Both the position numbers and the translations under genes were made by a program. DNA of 64,000 nt from positions 62,001 to 126,000 of the forward strand of contig NZ_CP101823.1 in assembly GCF_024498175.1 (NCBI RefSeq), read 5' to 3'. Positions 9,425 through 18,995 of this stretch are shown here, one piece after another. The DNA is from Haloplanus salinarum. Its GTDB lineage: Archaea; Halobacteriota; Halobacteria; Halobacteriales; Haloferacaceae. The first letter of the stretch is position 1, and each line of letters opens with the position of its first letter. The notes under the pieces were generated by a model. The model did no database searches. It had not been told where the DNA came from and saw only the letters and a list, made by a program, of their open reading frames with translations.

Positions 9425-9880
9425 CCCCTCGAGGAGTTCCGAAGGTAAGGAACAATGCACAGGTTGAGCGCCGACTGTTCATCAATCTGAAATAGGTCTG
9501 GCACTCCGATTCACGACTGAATTAAATGTATTTAATAGTTTAAATACACTATATGCTCGTCAGCCATGCCAGACGAGTTCCTGAGATGTGCCGGAAGTCT
9601 GGATAAGTTACTGGGATACAGAAGAGTCGATCTCGCCAAGGAGGTATCTGAAAACAGTCACCAGGCTATTTGTGCAAAACGCATCCGATGAAATATCTGC
9701 TCAGTAAACTTGCGGAATGACCGACGAATAAACTTCCAGGTTAGAGTGATATCCGCACTGGTATAAAATATAAGACGCGTATTCACCACTTCTTGTGTAG
9801 CTGACGGGCTATACTGTCTGAACTGAGAGAGAGTCGGTAGGTTCGGTGTTTAACATTCCTCCGTGTGATAACTGAGCCAC
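9425..9880. other. AT-rich intergenic stretch at the left edge of accessory DNA
   Basis: From about 9,470 the base composition drops sharply. The stretch holds a strong TATA-like element near 9539-9546 (GTTTAAAT) and a 41-codon open frame (listed separately), then about 190 bp with no gene I can support before the histidine kinase. No tRNA, integrase or clear direct repeat marks the boundary. Confidence 0.5.
9566..9691 (+). CDS. possible 41-residue small protein
   Basis: ATG-started frame MPDEFLRCAGSL ... CAKRIR with two Cys residues and a basic C-terminus. It lies about 20 nt downstream of a good TATA-like box, the geometry expected of a leaderless haloarchaeal transcript. No family is recognised and AT-rich codons differ from the core. 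It may instead be the start of a decayed gene. Confidence 0.3.
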   Translation: MPDEFLRCAGSLDKLLGYRRVDLAKEVSENSHQAICAKRIR

Positions 9881-12223
9881 ATGCCAGATGATTCGGACAT
9901 CGAGAGAGATAGAGCAATTGCTGGCGAGTTGAGAAACGTTTACGAAGCGATCTTCCGTGAGATGAGTGACGCAGTCTTTTTGATCGACGTTGAGCAATCA
10001 GATGAAGACTACACGTTTACTTACCGGCGAAATAACGCCTCACATCGGGAGCAATCTGGCCTTTCTGAAGACGAACTACGCGGACAGACCCCACAGGAAC
10101 TTCTTGCCGACGAACAGGGCACTGTTGTCGCAGAGAACTATCAAGAGTGCGTTGAAAAGGGAGAAACCATCGAGTACGAAGAGAAATTAGAGTTACCTGG
10201 TGGGACGAGTGACTGGCAGACAAAACTCACCCCGATCACCGACTCCGGCCAAGTCACCCAAATCGTCGGCGTCGCTCGGGACATAACAGGAAAAAAAGAG
10301 CAAGAACGGCAGCTAAAGCGCATCCATCGGCGGTTTGAGACTGTCATGGAAACCATGTCCGCTGCGGTCTTCCTGAAAGATGCCGACGGCCAGTATCTCA
10401 TGATGAATCAGGCGTGCCGTGAACTGTTCAACGCAGGAGACCAGGACATCGTCGGCTTGACCGACGACGACCTCGTTCCGCCAGATACCGCTGAGCAAGC
10501 CAGAACCGACGACCAACGGGTCTTCGAGAACGGCGAGGTGATCGAGGTAGAGGAGACAGTCCCAACAACTGCCGGGAACACTGTTCGGTTGACGCGAAAA
10601 TCACCTGTGTACGACGAAGATGGTGAGATTGTGGCTCTCTGTGGCGTCTCGACTGACATCACCGAACGCAAACAGGCCAAACAGCAACTCGAAGAGAGCA
10701 AAGAACGGGTCACAGAACAGAATACCGCACTGGAATCGTTGGCTCAGATTATAACCGATACAGAGCGAACAGTCGACCAGCAGATAACTGACCTGCTCGA
10801 TCTGGGAACGACGTATCTTGATCTCGATGTCGGAATCCTCTCGGAGATCGACGGTTCTGAGTACACGGTCCGGAACGTCGTTGACCCTTCGAAAGGCATC
10901 AGCCCCGGAGATTCGTTCGACCTCACCGATACGTATTGTTCGTTGGTCTATGATGCTGACAGCCCCGTCTCATTTCACAGCGCAACTGATGGTGGTGTCA
11001 AAGACCATCCGGCGTATGAAAAGCAAGGGATCGAGTCCTACATCGGGGTTCCAGTCTTCGTCGAGGACCAACGGTATGGTACCCTGAATTTCTCCCGACC
11101 TGAGTCTCGTGAGGAAGCAATCACAGACGCTGAGGAGTCCTTCGTCCGGATTATGGCACAGTGGATGGGGACGGAACTCAATCGCCAGCAACGTGAAGAG
11201 GAACTTGAACGGACCAGCAAGTTCCTGCAAGAGACACAGGCAGTCGCAAAGGTTGGTGGATGGGAGGTTAGCTTGCAATCCGAGCGGATGCGATGGTCCG
11301 ACGAATTGTATCGCATCCACGGACTGCCACTGGATGCGAACCCGACACCTGAAGAGGGGATCGAGTTCTATCATCCGGAGGATAGAGACACTATCAGAGA
11401 AGCCTTCGACAGACTCACTACTGAAGGCGAACCGTACGACCTGGAGCTGCGGATTGTCACCGCAGACGACGAGGTCCGCTGGGTCCGCACGCGCGGAGAG
11501 CCACGCTACGAGAATGACGAAATCGTCGCCGTTCACGGGACGTTCCAAGACATCACCGAGCGAAAAGAACGTGAACAAGAACTCCGGCGACAGAACAGCC
11601 GACTCAACGAGTTTGCAAGCGTGGTCTCGCATGACCTCCGCAACCCACTCAACGTCGCCCAAGCGCGGGCGACTATTCTGCAACAACGAGCTGACGACGA
11701 GTTACAGGAGCACCTCACTCCGCTCGTAAATTCGCTGGACCGAATGGAGAGTATCATCGAAGATACGCTGACGCTTGCTCGGCAGGGTGAGACCGTCGGT
11801 GACATCGACACGATATCGCTCGTCGACTTGGTCGGCAAATGTTGGGCAGGGGTAGAGACAGCCGAGGCGACGCTCGAAATTGAGGAGGAGTTTGCGATAC
11901 GTGGTGACCGTGACCGGCTCCGACACGTGTTCGAGAACCTGTTCCGTAATGCAGTAGAACACGGTGGTGAAGATGTGACAGTCTGGGTTGGACGCGCTGC
12001 TGAGGACTGTATCTACGTCGAAGATGATGGACCGGGAATACCAGCGGATGACCACGACGCGGTCTTTGAACCAGGTCACACGTCTGCAACTGATGGAATG
12101 GGCTTCGGTCTCACGATTGTCAAGCGCATTGCAGAGGCCCACGGCTGGGAGGTAGCGATTACCGACGGACGATACGGCGGTGCTCGATTCGAGTTCGATA
12201 CTACTGGAGTGCCCGATGAGTAA
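9881..12223 (+). CDS. orphan multi-sensor histidine kinase (PAS-PAS-GAF-PAS)
   Basis: A 780-residue soluble kinase. Two PAS domains (about 15-150 and 155-275) end with the usual DITxxK/DITERK motifs. A GAF domain (about 285-445) and a third PAS (about 450-573) follow, then a HisKA dimerisation helix with the phospho-acceptor His584 in VSHDLRNPL. The C-terminal HATPase carries N (FRNAVEHG), G1 (DDGPGIP) and G2 (GMGFGLTIV) boxes. No response regulator is adjacent. Its lower GC content and position beside insertion sequences suggest acquired DNA, although the kinase itself appears intact. Confidence 0.92.
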   Translation: MPDDSDIERDRAIAGELRNVYEAIFREMSDAVFLIDVEQSDEDYTFTYRRNNASHREQSGLSEDELRGQTPQELLADEQGTVVAENYQECVEKGETIEYEEKLELPGGTSDWQTKLTPITDSGQVTQIVGVARDITGKKEQERQLKRIHRRFETVMETMSAAVFLKDADGQYLMMNQACRELFNAGDQDIVGLTDDDLVPPDTAEQARTDDQRVFENGEVIEVEETVPTTAGNTVRLTRKSPVYDEDGEIVALCGVSTDITERKQAKQQLEESKERVTEQNTALESLAQIITDTERTVDQQITDLLDLGTTYLDLDVGILSEIDGSEYTVRNVVDPSKGISPGDSFDLTDTYCSLVYDADSPVSFHSATDGGVKDHPAYEKQGIESYIGVPVFVEDQRYGTLNFSRPESREEAITDAEESFVRIMAQWMGTELNRQQREEELERTSKFLQETQAVAKVGGWEVSLQSERMRWSDELYRIHGLPLDANPTPEEGIEFYHPEDRDTIREAFDRLTTEGEPYDLELRIVTADDEVRWVRTRGEPRYENDEIVAVHGTFQDITERKEREQELRRQNSRLNEFASVVSHDLRNPLNVAQARATILQQRADDELQEHLTPLVNSLDRMESIIEDTLTLARQGETVGDIDTISLVDLVGKCWAGVETAEATLEIEEEFAIRGDRDRLRHVFENLFRNAVEHGGEDVTVWVGRAAEDCIYVEDDGPGIPADDHDAVFEPGHTSATDGMGFGLTIVKRIAEAHGWEVAITDGRYGGARFEFDTTGVPDE

Positions 12224-12395
12224 TTCTTATTAACCGGCTACTACGGCAGTTCCGAAGACCACGGAATCATTGCGTTGTGGCCTCTCTGAATGGATTCTGA
12301 GTGGGCTGTTCCGGCAAAATTGCTTTTGATCCTCTGCATGTTTCACCGGTCTCCTGATGGATTTCATAGATGTCAACGCTCGCATGGTATGTGAG

Positions 12396-13091
12396 GTCGC
12401 GTTAACTTTGGCATCGATTCCACCAGACAGCGAGGGCTTGGAGCCACGATTCTGCTGTCGTCGGCTCCACGTGGCTGAACGTATTTGAAAACGAAGAGGT
12501 TCGTCGTTTTATCTCACGAAAGAGACGTTCGACGGCATTCCGATTGCCATGGTGTTCGTATCTGCAATCGAGGCCGTGTCGATCGAGGGCAGTTTGGAGC
12601 CATTGAGCATCGTCGACGAGAAACACGGCGGTTTCGACGTCGTGTTTCTCGCGTAATTCGCTCAGGAAGATTTCGGTTAAGCCAGTCGTATACGTGCTAA
12701 AAAGCCGTATGTGAAGGAATGTGTTTGTTTCAGGATCGATGGCGGCGTACAGCCAGTATTGCTGATCGTTGATTCGAATCACGGTTTCGTCAAGCGCAAC
12801 GTGATTCGGGCTCGCACCGCCTTCGGGCTGTAGATCGGCCTTCTGCACCCAGTTGTGGACGGCCGTTCGAGAGCGTTCGACACCCAACCTTTCAAGAATC
12901 GAGATGGTATTCGAAAGTGATAGTCCAGCCACGTGCATCTGAATACCGAGCCGCATCGCGAACTCGGGTGTCCGCTGACGCTCCACAAAATCTAATTCGA
13001 TCCAGTCGCTACAGTCGCTGAGGCGTGTGATTTCGGGCATAGACACTCAGAAATCAGCACGCCTCACTCTTCACGCTTAACTTGACACGAC
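12396..13091. mobile_element. IS6-family insertion sequence
   Basis: A 696-bp element with one transposase gene. Imperfect 17-bp terminal inverted repeats read GTCGCGTTAACTTTGGC at 12396-12412 and, on the other strand, GTCGTGTCAAGTTAAGC at 13075-13091 (12 of 17 identical). Size and single gene fit the IS6 family. The 8-bp flanks (TATGTGAG and TACATTGG) are not a target duplication, so one side may have rearranged after insertion. It interrupts an older transposase remnant on its right. Confidence 0.65.
12402..13040 (-). CDS. IS6-family transposase
   Basis: A 212-residue DDE transposase. An N-terminal helix-turn-helix (LSLSNTISILERLGVERSRTAV) precedes a catalytic core with the first Asp in HVALDETVIRI, the second in AVFLVDDAQW and the Glu in RNAVERLFREIKRR. 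The ATG at 13040 gives the usual haloarchaeal start MPEITRLSD; a GTG two codons earlier is possible. The stop lies inside the left terminal repeat. All catalytic residues are present, so it may be active. Confidence 0.9.
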   Translation of the reverse strand: MPEITRLSDCSDWIELDFVERQRTPEFAMRLGIQMHVAGLSLSNTISILERLGVERSRTAVHNWVQKADLQPEGGASPNHVALDETVIRINDQQYWLYAAIDPETNTFLHIRLFSTYTTGLTEIFLSELREKHDVETAVFLVDDAQWLQTALDRHGLDCRYEHHGNRNAVERLFREIKRRTSSFSNTFSHVEPTTAESWLQALAVWWNRCQS

Positions 13092-13556
13092 TACATTGGC
13101 GACACTGAACCCTTCTCGGAAACTAGCGACGGTGGCTCACCACTGAGCAACCTACTTGATGACATACGGGAAGAAGAGGCTATCGACGAACCGGAGCGGG
13201 TTGATGCACCGACAGTGCCGTTTGAGACGAATCTGGAGTTCGTGGAGACCGACCCACAAGACGACGCAGAGATGAAACATCAGATCGGCCGTCTGATGGC
13301 GAAGTACAAGCGTCGGTGGGGGATCGAGAACGGCTTCAAGAAACTGAAGACGTTCCTCGCGGAGACGAAGTCACCAGACCACCGCTATCGGTACTTCAAC
13401 TTCGCGTTCGCCTGCGTACTGTACAACTGTTGGCGGCTTGTGGACATCCTGGTCCAGTTGGAGATGGACGGTGAGATTTCCGATGAACCTGCGATCACGG
13501 CGAACTCGTTCTTAACGCTGGCGAAGAAAAGCTACGGACTCGACCCACCCGACTAA
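13092..13556 (+). pseudogene. C-terminal remnant of a DDE transposase cut by the IS6 element
   Basis: The frame is open straight from the right end of the IS6 element, with no start codon at the junction, and continues through RRWGIENGFKKLKTFLAET and a hydrophobic segment (FNFAFACVLYNCWRLVDIL) to SYGLDPPD. The W-x-I-E motif followed by that hydrophobic helix is typical of the C-terminal third of haloarchaeal IS4/ISH3-like transposases. The N-terminal two thirds are missing, and I could not find them left of the IS6 element. Confidence 0.7.
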
Positions 13557-13825
13557 CCCTACCGTTCCTCACAGGCTTGTTAATTCGTGAGCGGCAGCGC
13601 TGTCCTGAGCCCGACTTCTGACGGTACTTTGTGATGGATACTCGATAATTTTCTCAGAAACATACTCTTGGATACTCTGCGGAGATAATTACATTCCAAT
13701 TAACCTGAAAATTGTGCATCATAGAGCCATATTCGGAGGATCAGAACCCCTCCGTTTCCTATCGCGATATACGATTTAGAACGCCGACGCGGGGGGCTTT
13801 TGTCCCTCGCGCGCGCAGTCGGGGT

Positions 13826-14746
13826 ATGGTCGAAAACGTGGCCCGCGTCGTGGCCGAACTCGACCCCGAGGACATCTATCTCCTCTCGGGCGTCGAGCAG
13901 GGGATGCGGTTCAGCGAGTGGGTCAACCGCGGGAAACTCCCCGACTACGCGGATCTGACGGCCGAGGAGGTGGACTACCGGCTGGATCGGTGCATGAAAC
14001 GCGACCTGATCGAGCGCCGGACCATCCAGTACGAGGGGTACCAGCTCACCTTCGAGGGGTACGACGTGCTCGCCTTGCACACCTTCGCGGAGCGCGACAC
14101 CGTCGAGGGGGTGGGAGCGCCGCTCGGCGTGGGCAAGGAAAGCGACGTGTACGAGGTGCAGTCCTATCGACCGTTGGCCCTGAAGTTCCACCGCGAGGGA
14201 TACACCAACTTCCGGGAGGTGAACCGCGAACGCGAGTACACCGCCGACCGGGACCACGTCTCGTGGCTCTACACCGCCCGCAAGGCGGCCGAACGGGAGT
14301 ACGAGGCCCTGGAGACGCTTTATCCGGACGTGTCGGTTCCGCGTCCGATCGACCACAACCGTCACGCCATCGTGATGGCGAAGTTCGACGGCATCGAACT
14401 CTCGCGGGCGAAACTCGACGACGAGCAGGTCGTGGGGGTCCTCGATCTGATCCTGGGGGAGGTGACGACCGCCCACGGGGCGGGGCTGATCCACGGGGAC
14501 CTCTCCGAGCACAACGTCGCCGTCGCGTCCTCGGGGATCACGATCTTCGACTGGCCGCAGTCGGTGTCGACCGACCACGCCAACGCCGCCGAACTCCTCG
14601 AACGCGACGTCTCCAACCTGATCGGCTTCTTCGCGCGGAAGTATCCCGCCGTCGTCCCCGACGTCGACGCCGCGGCCGTCGCCGAGGCCGTCGCCGCCGA
14701 CGCGTTCGAGTCGGTTCGCGAGTTCGCGACGAGTCGAAGTTCTTAA
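13826..14746 (+). CDS. rio2: RIO2-type serine/threonine protein kinase
   Basis: A 306-residue kinase of the RIO2 family, known for its role in small-subunit ribosome maturation. An N-terminal winged helix (residues 1-85) precedes the kinase fold. The P-loop equivalent is GVGKESDVYEV (about 93-103), the catalytic loop HGDLSEHN (about 222-229), and the metal-binding Asp is in FDWPQS. The ATG at 13826 lies just downstream of the AT-rich accessory DNA. The next gene encodes L15e, which fits a ribosome-linked neighbourhood. Confidence 0.93.
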   Translation: MVENVARVVAELDPEDIYLLSGVEQGMRFSEWVNRGKLPDYADLTAEEVDYRLDRCMKRDLIERRTIQYEGYQLTFEGYDVLALHTFAERDTVEGVGAPLGVGKESDVYEVQSYRPLALKFHREGYTNFREVNREREYTADRDHVSWLYTARKAAEREYEALETLYPDVSVPRPIDHNRHAIVMAKFDGIELSRAKLDDEQVVGVLDLILGEVTTAHGAGLIHGDLSEHNVAVASSGITIFDWPQSVSTDHANAAELLERDVSNLIGFFARKYPAVVPDVDAAAVAEAVAADAFESVREFATSRSS

Positions 14747-14871
14747 GCGCGACCGAGCGGTAGCACCGGCAACTCGCTGGTAGACGGGCCTCCAGCGGGC
14801 ACCCGACTCGTCGGGACGACATGTGGCTCGCCAGCCGGCGACGCTGAATCGCAAGCGCCCGTGGTGAAATC

Positions 14872-15462
14872 ATGGCACGAAGCTTCTACTCCCACATCCG
14901 GGACGCGTGGCAGGACCCCGACGAAGGGGCCCTCGCCGAACTGCAGTGGCAACGAAAGCAGGAGTGGCGCGACCAGGGCGCCATCGAGCGCATCGAGCGC
15001 CCGACCCGCCTCGACAAGGCGCGGAACCTGGGCTACAAGGCCAAACAGGGCATCGTCGTGGTTCGGACCTCGGTCCGCAAGGGCGGGGCCCGCAAGCGGC
15101 GGTTCAAGGCCGGCCGACGCTCGAAGCGCCAGGGCGTCAACCGGATCGGCCGCCGCAAGAGCATCCAGCGCATCGCCGAGGAGCGCACCTCGCGGAAGTA
15201 CCCCAACCTCCGCGTGCTCAACTCCTACTGGGTCGGGGAGGACGGCTCCCAGAAGTGGCACGAAGTGATCCTCGTGGACCCGGAGCATCCCGCGATCCAG
15301 GCCGACGACGATCTTAACTGGATCTGCGACGACTCCCACAAGGGCCGTGCGTTCCGCGGCAAGACCAGCGCCGGCAGCAAGGGCCGCGGCCAGCGCAAGC
15401 GCGGCAAGGGGACCGAACACACCCGGCCGAGCATCGGCGGCGACCGACGCCGCGGCAAGTAA
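14872..15462 (+). CDS. rpl15e: 50S ribosomal protein L15e
   Basis: A 196-residue archaeal/eukaryotic-type large-subunit protein, rich in Arg and Lys despite the acidic proteome. Recognisable stretches are [49 protein letters not shown] and the C-terminal [17 protein letters not shown]. Length is typical. It follows rio2 by 125 bp, probably with its own promoter. Confidence 0.97.
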   Translation: MARSFYSHIRDAWQDPDEGALAELQWQRKQEWRDQGAIERIERPTRLDKARNLGYKAKQGIVVVRTSVRKGGARKRRFKAGRRSKRQGVNRIGRRKSIQRIAEERTSRKYPNLRVLNSYWVGEDGSQKWHEVILVDPEHPAIQADDDLNWICDDSHKGRAFRGKTSAGSKGRGQRKRGKGTEHTRPSIGGDRRRGK

Positions 15463-15725
15463 CGCCGTTCTCCGTTCTCCGTTTATCGCGCCGCCCACCC
15501 CAGGGGCCGTCCACAGCCGATAAATCACATGTCGCGATATTCAATAACCGTCGCGGACGCCGACCCCAACCGTCGGCGCTATCGTGGGCGTCCCGTTTCG
15601 CCCGGAAACCGTCGACGCCGATACGCCGTTGAATGAAATACGGATCTCGGAACGGAAACCGAACGAGGTTCGGAAACCCGCGTCCTCGCAAACGTTTACT
15701 TACGTGACGCAAGTCGCATGGAACG
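15463..15725. other. intergenic region with promoter for the peroxiredoxin gene
   Basis: About 260 bp without a supported gene. Near 15690-15702 the sequence AAACGTTTACTTACG contains a TATA-like core some 25-30 bp before the peroxiredoxin ATG, so that transcript would have almost no leader. The rest shows no RNA or repeat that I can identify. Confidence 0.4.
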
Positions 15726-16292
15726 ATGTCCAAGGACTTCCCCTTGCCGGACGACCTCCCAGTACCGGAAGACGACGGGGCGGCCGACCACCTCCAGGGG
15801 ATGGAGATGCCCGTCGTCTCGTTGGAATCGACCGACGGAACGGTGGTCGATCTCAGAGCGCTCCCGCCCCGCACCGTCGTCTACGTCTATCCGCTGACGG
15901 GACGGCCGGATCGGGACGTGATCCCGGAAGGGTGGGACGACGTTCCGGGGGCCCGCGGCTGTACGCCCGAATCACGCGGGTTTCGCGCTCGGTACGACGA
16001 ACTCCGGGACGAGGGCATCGGAGAAGTCTTCGGGCTGTCGACGCAGTCGACTGCGTACCAGCGTGAGGCCCGCGACCGTTTGGACCTCCCCTTCGAGATG
16101 CTCAGCGATGCCGACCGGGCGCTGGCGAGCGCACTCGAACTCCCGACGTTCACCATCGAGGGGGACGAGTACCTGAAGCGGCTGACGCTGGTCGTCACCG
16201 ACGGACGCGTCGAACGCGTCTTCTATCCGATCTTCCCGCCGGACGAACACGCGAGCGACGTCCTCGAATGGGTGAGCGGAGCGTCCCGATAG
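15726..16292 (+). CDS. peroxiredoxin (AhpC/TSA-like, apparently 1-Cys)
   Basis: A 188-residue thioredoxin-fold protein. The redox strand TVVYVYPLTGRP precedes a short insert and the likely peroxidatic Cys79 in ARGCTPESRGF; no second Cys is visible. The core continues with VFGLSTQSTAYQREARDRLDLPFEMLSD and TFTIEGDEYLKRLTLVV, as in BCP/AhpC-type enzymes. It should reduce peroxides in the cytoplasm. The usual PxxxTxxC spacing is stretched, so the substrate may differ. Confidence 0.8.
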   Translation: MSKDFPLPDDLPVPEDDGAADHLQGMEMPVVSLESTDGTVVDLRALPPRTVVYVYPLTGRPDRDVIPEGWDDVPGARGCTPESRGFRARYDELRDEGIGEVFGLSTQSTAYQREARDRLDLPFEMLSDADRALASALELPTFTIEGDEYLKRLTLVVTDGRVERVFYPIFPPDEHASDVLEWVSGASR

Positions 16293-16527
16293 ACGGAGCG
16301 GCGCGTGTTCCGCCGGCCGACCCGTTCGCCCGTCGGGAGGGTTCGTACCGTCCCGGGACGCCGGGACCCCGTCCTACATAGCACACAATAGGGCTCTTAG
16401 CGGATTACTTGTGAGTCCACCGGCGTCCACCGATCGTGCCAGGATCGTCCCCGATATTCCCGACCAACCCGTTCGGACGCTCGAACGCTCCCGGACCCGC
16501 GGCGGACGGTCCTCGTGAGGTGGGCCG

Positions 16528-18933
16528 ATGAGCGACCCCCACCTCTCGGCGCCCGACTACTACCTGAACCGGGAGCTCTCGGAACTCGCCTTTCAGGCAC
16601 GCGTCCTCCACGAGGGAACCGACGAGCGCAATCCGCCGCTCGAACGGCTCCGGTTTCTCGCCTTCTTCACGAAGAACACCGACGAGTTCTTCATGAAACG
16701 CGTCGGCGGACTCAAACAGCAGATCGACGCGGGCGTGACCGAGACGACGCCCGACGGCCGAACGCCGGAAGAGCAGTGGCGCGAGGTGCTCGACACCGCA
16801 CGACCGCTCTTTCGGCAGCAGTCCGAATACTGGCGGACGACCCTCGAACCGGCGCTCGCGGACGCGGGGATCGAGATCCGCGACCCCGACACCCTCCCGG
16901 CGGACGAGCGCGATCACCTACGGACGTATTTCGAGGAGTCCATCCTGCCGACCCTGACGCCGCTCGCGTTCGATCCGGCGCATCCCTTCCCCTTCATCTC
17001 GAACCTCTCCCTTTCCCTCGCCGTGCTTTCGTCGGACGATTCCGACGAGCCGACGTTCACCCGTATCAAGATCCCGTCGAACCAGCCCCGACTGATCGAA
17101 GTCCCCGACGGGAGCGATCGGTACGTCCTCATCGAGGACCTCATCGAGAGCAACCTCGACCTCCTGCTTCCCGACCTCGACATCCGCGACGTGTCCAAGT
17201 TCAAGGTGACCCGCAACGCCGAGGTACGGCGCAACGAGGAGGTCGCCGAGGACCTCATCGACATGGTCGAGGAGGTCCTCGAACAGCGCCGCTTCGCGAC
17301 GGTCGTCCGGCTGGAGGTCGACGCCGACATGCCCGAGGAGTCGGTCTCGATCCTCAAGGAACACCTCGACGTGGACGACCGGGAAGTGTTCCACCGCGAG
17401 GGGCCGATCGACTTCGAGGACTTCTTCGAACTCGTCGAACTGGACCGTCCCGAGCTCAAGCTTCCCCCGTGGACGCCGCAGGCACATCCACGCCTGGGGC
17501 CGGTGACCGGGGACGTCCGGGACGAGCCGACGGACATCTTCGACGAGGTACGGGCGGGGGACGTTCTGGTCCATCACCCCTATCACTCCTTCGAGGGGAC
17601 GGTACAGCGGTTCCTCGACGCGGCGGCGACCGACCCCGACGTGCTCGCGGTGAAGGCGGCCATCTACCGGACCGCGAGCGATTCGAAGGTGATCCAGAGC
17701 CTCATCGACGCCGCAGACAACGGCAAGCAGGTGGCGGTGATGGTCGAGCTCAAGGCCCGGTTCGACGAGAAGAACAACCTCGAATGGGTTCGGCAGCTCG
17801 AAGAGGAGGGCATCCACGTCGCCTACGGCACCGTCGGACTGAAGACACACACCAAGACGGCGCTCGTGGTTCGACAGGAGGCCGATGGCGTCCGACTCTA
17901 CTCCCACGTCGGCACGGGGAACTACCACTCGGAGACGGCCAAGGGCTACTCGGATCTGGGGCTGTTGACCGCCGATCGGGACGTCGGCCACGACCTCACG
18001 AAGGTGTTCAACTTCTTCACTGGCCCCACCCTCGACGACCGGTTCCGGAAGCTCCTCATCGCCCCGGTGACGATGCGCGAGCGGTTCACGGAGATGGTCA
18101 GGCGGGAGGCCGAGCACGCTCGCCAGGGGCGCCGGGCCCGGATGGTCGTGAAGGTAAACGGGCTCGAGGATCCGGCGATGGTCGAAGAGCTCTATCGCGC
18201 CTCGATGGCCGGGGTCGAAATCGACCTGATCGTACGGGACATCTGTCGGCTTCGCCCCGGTATCGAGGGGGTGAGCGAGAACGTCACCGTCCACTCCATC
18301 GTCGGGCGGTTCCTGGAACACGCCCGCGTCTTCTACTTCGAGAACGCGGGCTCCCCCGAGTGGTATATCGGATCGGCCGACTGGATGACGCGGAACCTCG
18401 ACCATCGGGTCGAGGCCGTCACGCCCGTCGAGGCCGTCTCGCTGCGGGAACAGCTTCGGTTCGTCTTGGAGGCGTCGCTGGCGGACAACCGCCGCCGGTG
18501 GGTGATGCGAAGCGACGGCAGCTACGAGCAGGTTACGCCGGGCGACGAGCCGGTGCGGGACGTTCAGGAGCTCCTGATGGCAGTCACGGAGGCCGCCCTC
18601 GAACGCGGCCACGGAGCGGGCCTGGAGACCGACACCGAACCGATCGCGGGCGACCTCCTCGTCACGGACGTCGATTCGAACGACGCCGCATCCGGAGCCA
18701 CGGACACGGGCGACGACCCCACCGACGCCGAGGAGTTCCAGTCGGAAGCTGACGACGCCGGCGAGGGCCAGTCGGGTGGCGGGAACGGCTCCGTGTTCGA
18801 GGCCCACGCCGACCGCTGGTACCGCCCCGACAGCGAGACGTACGACTGGGCGGTTCGAACGGCGGAGGGATCACGTCGATACTTCGAGACGCGCGACGGG
18901 GCACGGGAGCGGCTCCGGTCGGAGTACGAGTGA
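16528..18933 (+). CDS. ppk1: polyphosphate kinase with a C-terminal extension
   Basis: An 801-residue Ppk1. It begins with the N-terminal PPK motif (YYLNRELSELAFQARVL ... FLAFFTKNTDEFFMKRV). It contains both phospholipase-D-like catalytic halves, with the autophosphorylated-His segment YSHVGTGNYH and Arg-rich substrate loops. It makes polyphosphate from ATP. After the family core (about residue 695) comes an acidic linker and a further C-terminal segment of about 45 residues (FEAHADRWYRPDSETYDWAV). Ppk1 is patchy in haloarchaea, so acquisition is plausible. Confidence 0.93.
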   Translation: MSDPHLSAPDYYLNRELSELAFQARVLHEGTDERNPPLERLRFLAFFTKNTDEFFMKRVGGLKQQIDAGVTETTPDGRTPEEQWREVLDTARPLFRQQSEYWRTTLEPALADAGIEIRDPDTLPADERDHLRTYFEESILPTLTPLAFDPAHPFPFISNLSLSLAVLSSDDSDEPTFTRIKIPSNQPRLIEVPDGSDRYVLIEDLIESNLDLLLPDLDIRDVSKFKVTRNAEVRRNEEVAEDLIDMVEEVLEQRRFATVVRLEVDADMPEESVSILKEHLDVDDREVFHREGPIDFEDFFELVELDRPELKLPPWTPQAHPRLGPVTGDVRDEPTDIFDEVRAGDVLVHHPYHSFEGTVQRFLDAAATDPDVLAVKAAIYRTASDSKVIQSLIDAADNGKQVAVMVELKARFDEKNNLEWVRQLEEEGIHVAYGTVGLKTHTKTALVVRQEADGVRLYSHVGTGNYHSETAKGYSDLGLLTADRDVGHDLTKVFNFFTGPTLDDRFRKLLIAPVTMRERFTEMVRREAEHARQGRRARMVVKVNGLEDPAMVEELYRASMAGVEIDLIVRDICRLRPGIEGVSENVTVHSIVGRFLEHARVFYFENAGSPEWYIGSADWMTRNLDHRVEAVTPVEAVSLREQLRFVLEASLADNRRRWVMRSDGSYEQVTPGDEPVRDVQELLMAVTEAALERGHGAGLETDTEPIAGDLLVTDVDSNDAASGATDTGDDPTDAEEFQSEADDAGEGQSGGGNGSVFEAHADRWYRPDSETYDWAVRTAEGSRRYFETRDGARERLRSEYE

Positions 18934-18995
18934 GTCACCGTCGGCCGTAGTCCGTCCCCCGCCTGTCGCCCGCCCGACGGCCGGATCCGACGCTC

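Noticed and set aside
16918-18807. A 629-codon minus-strand frame opposite ppk1
   Set aside because: It is the antisense of conserved Ppk1 sequence and shows no recognisable motifs.
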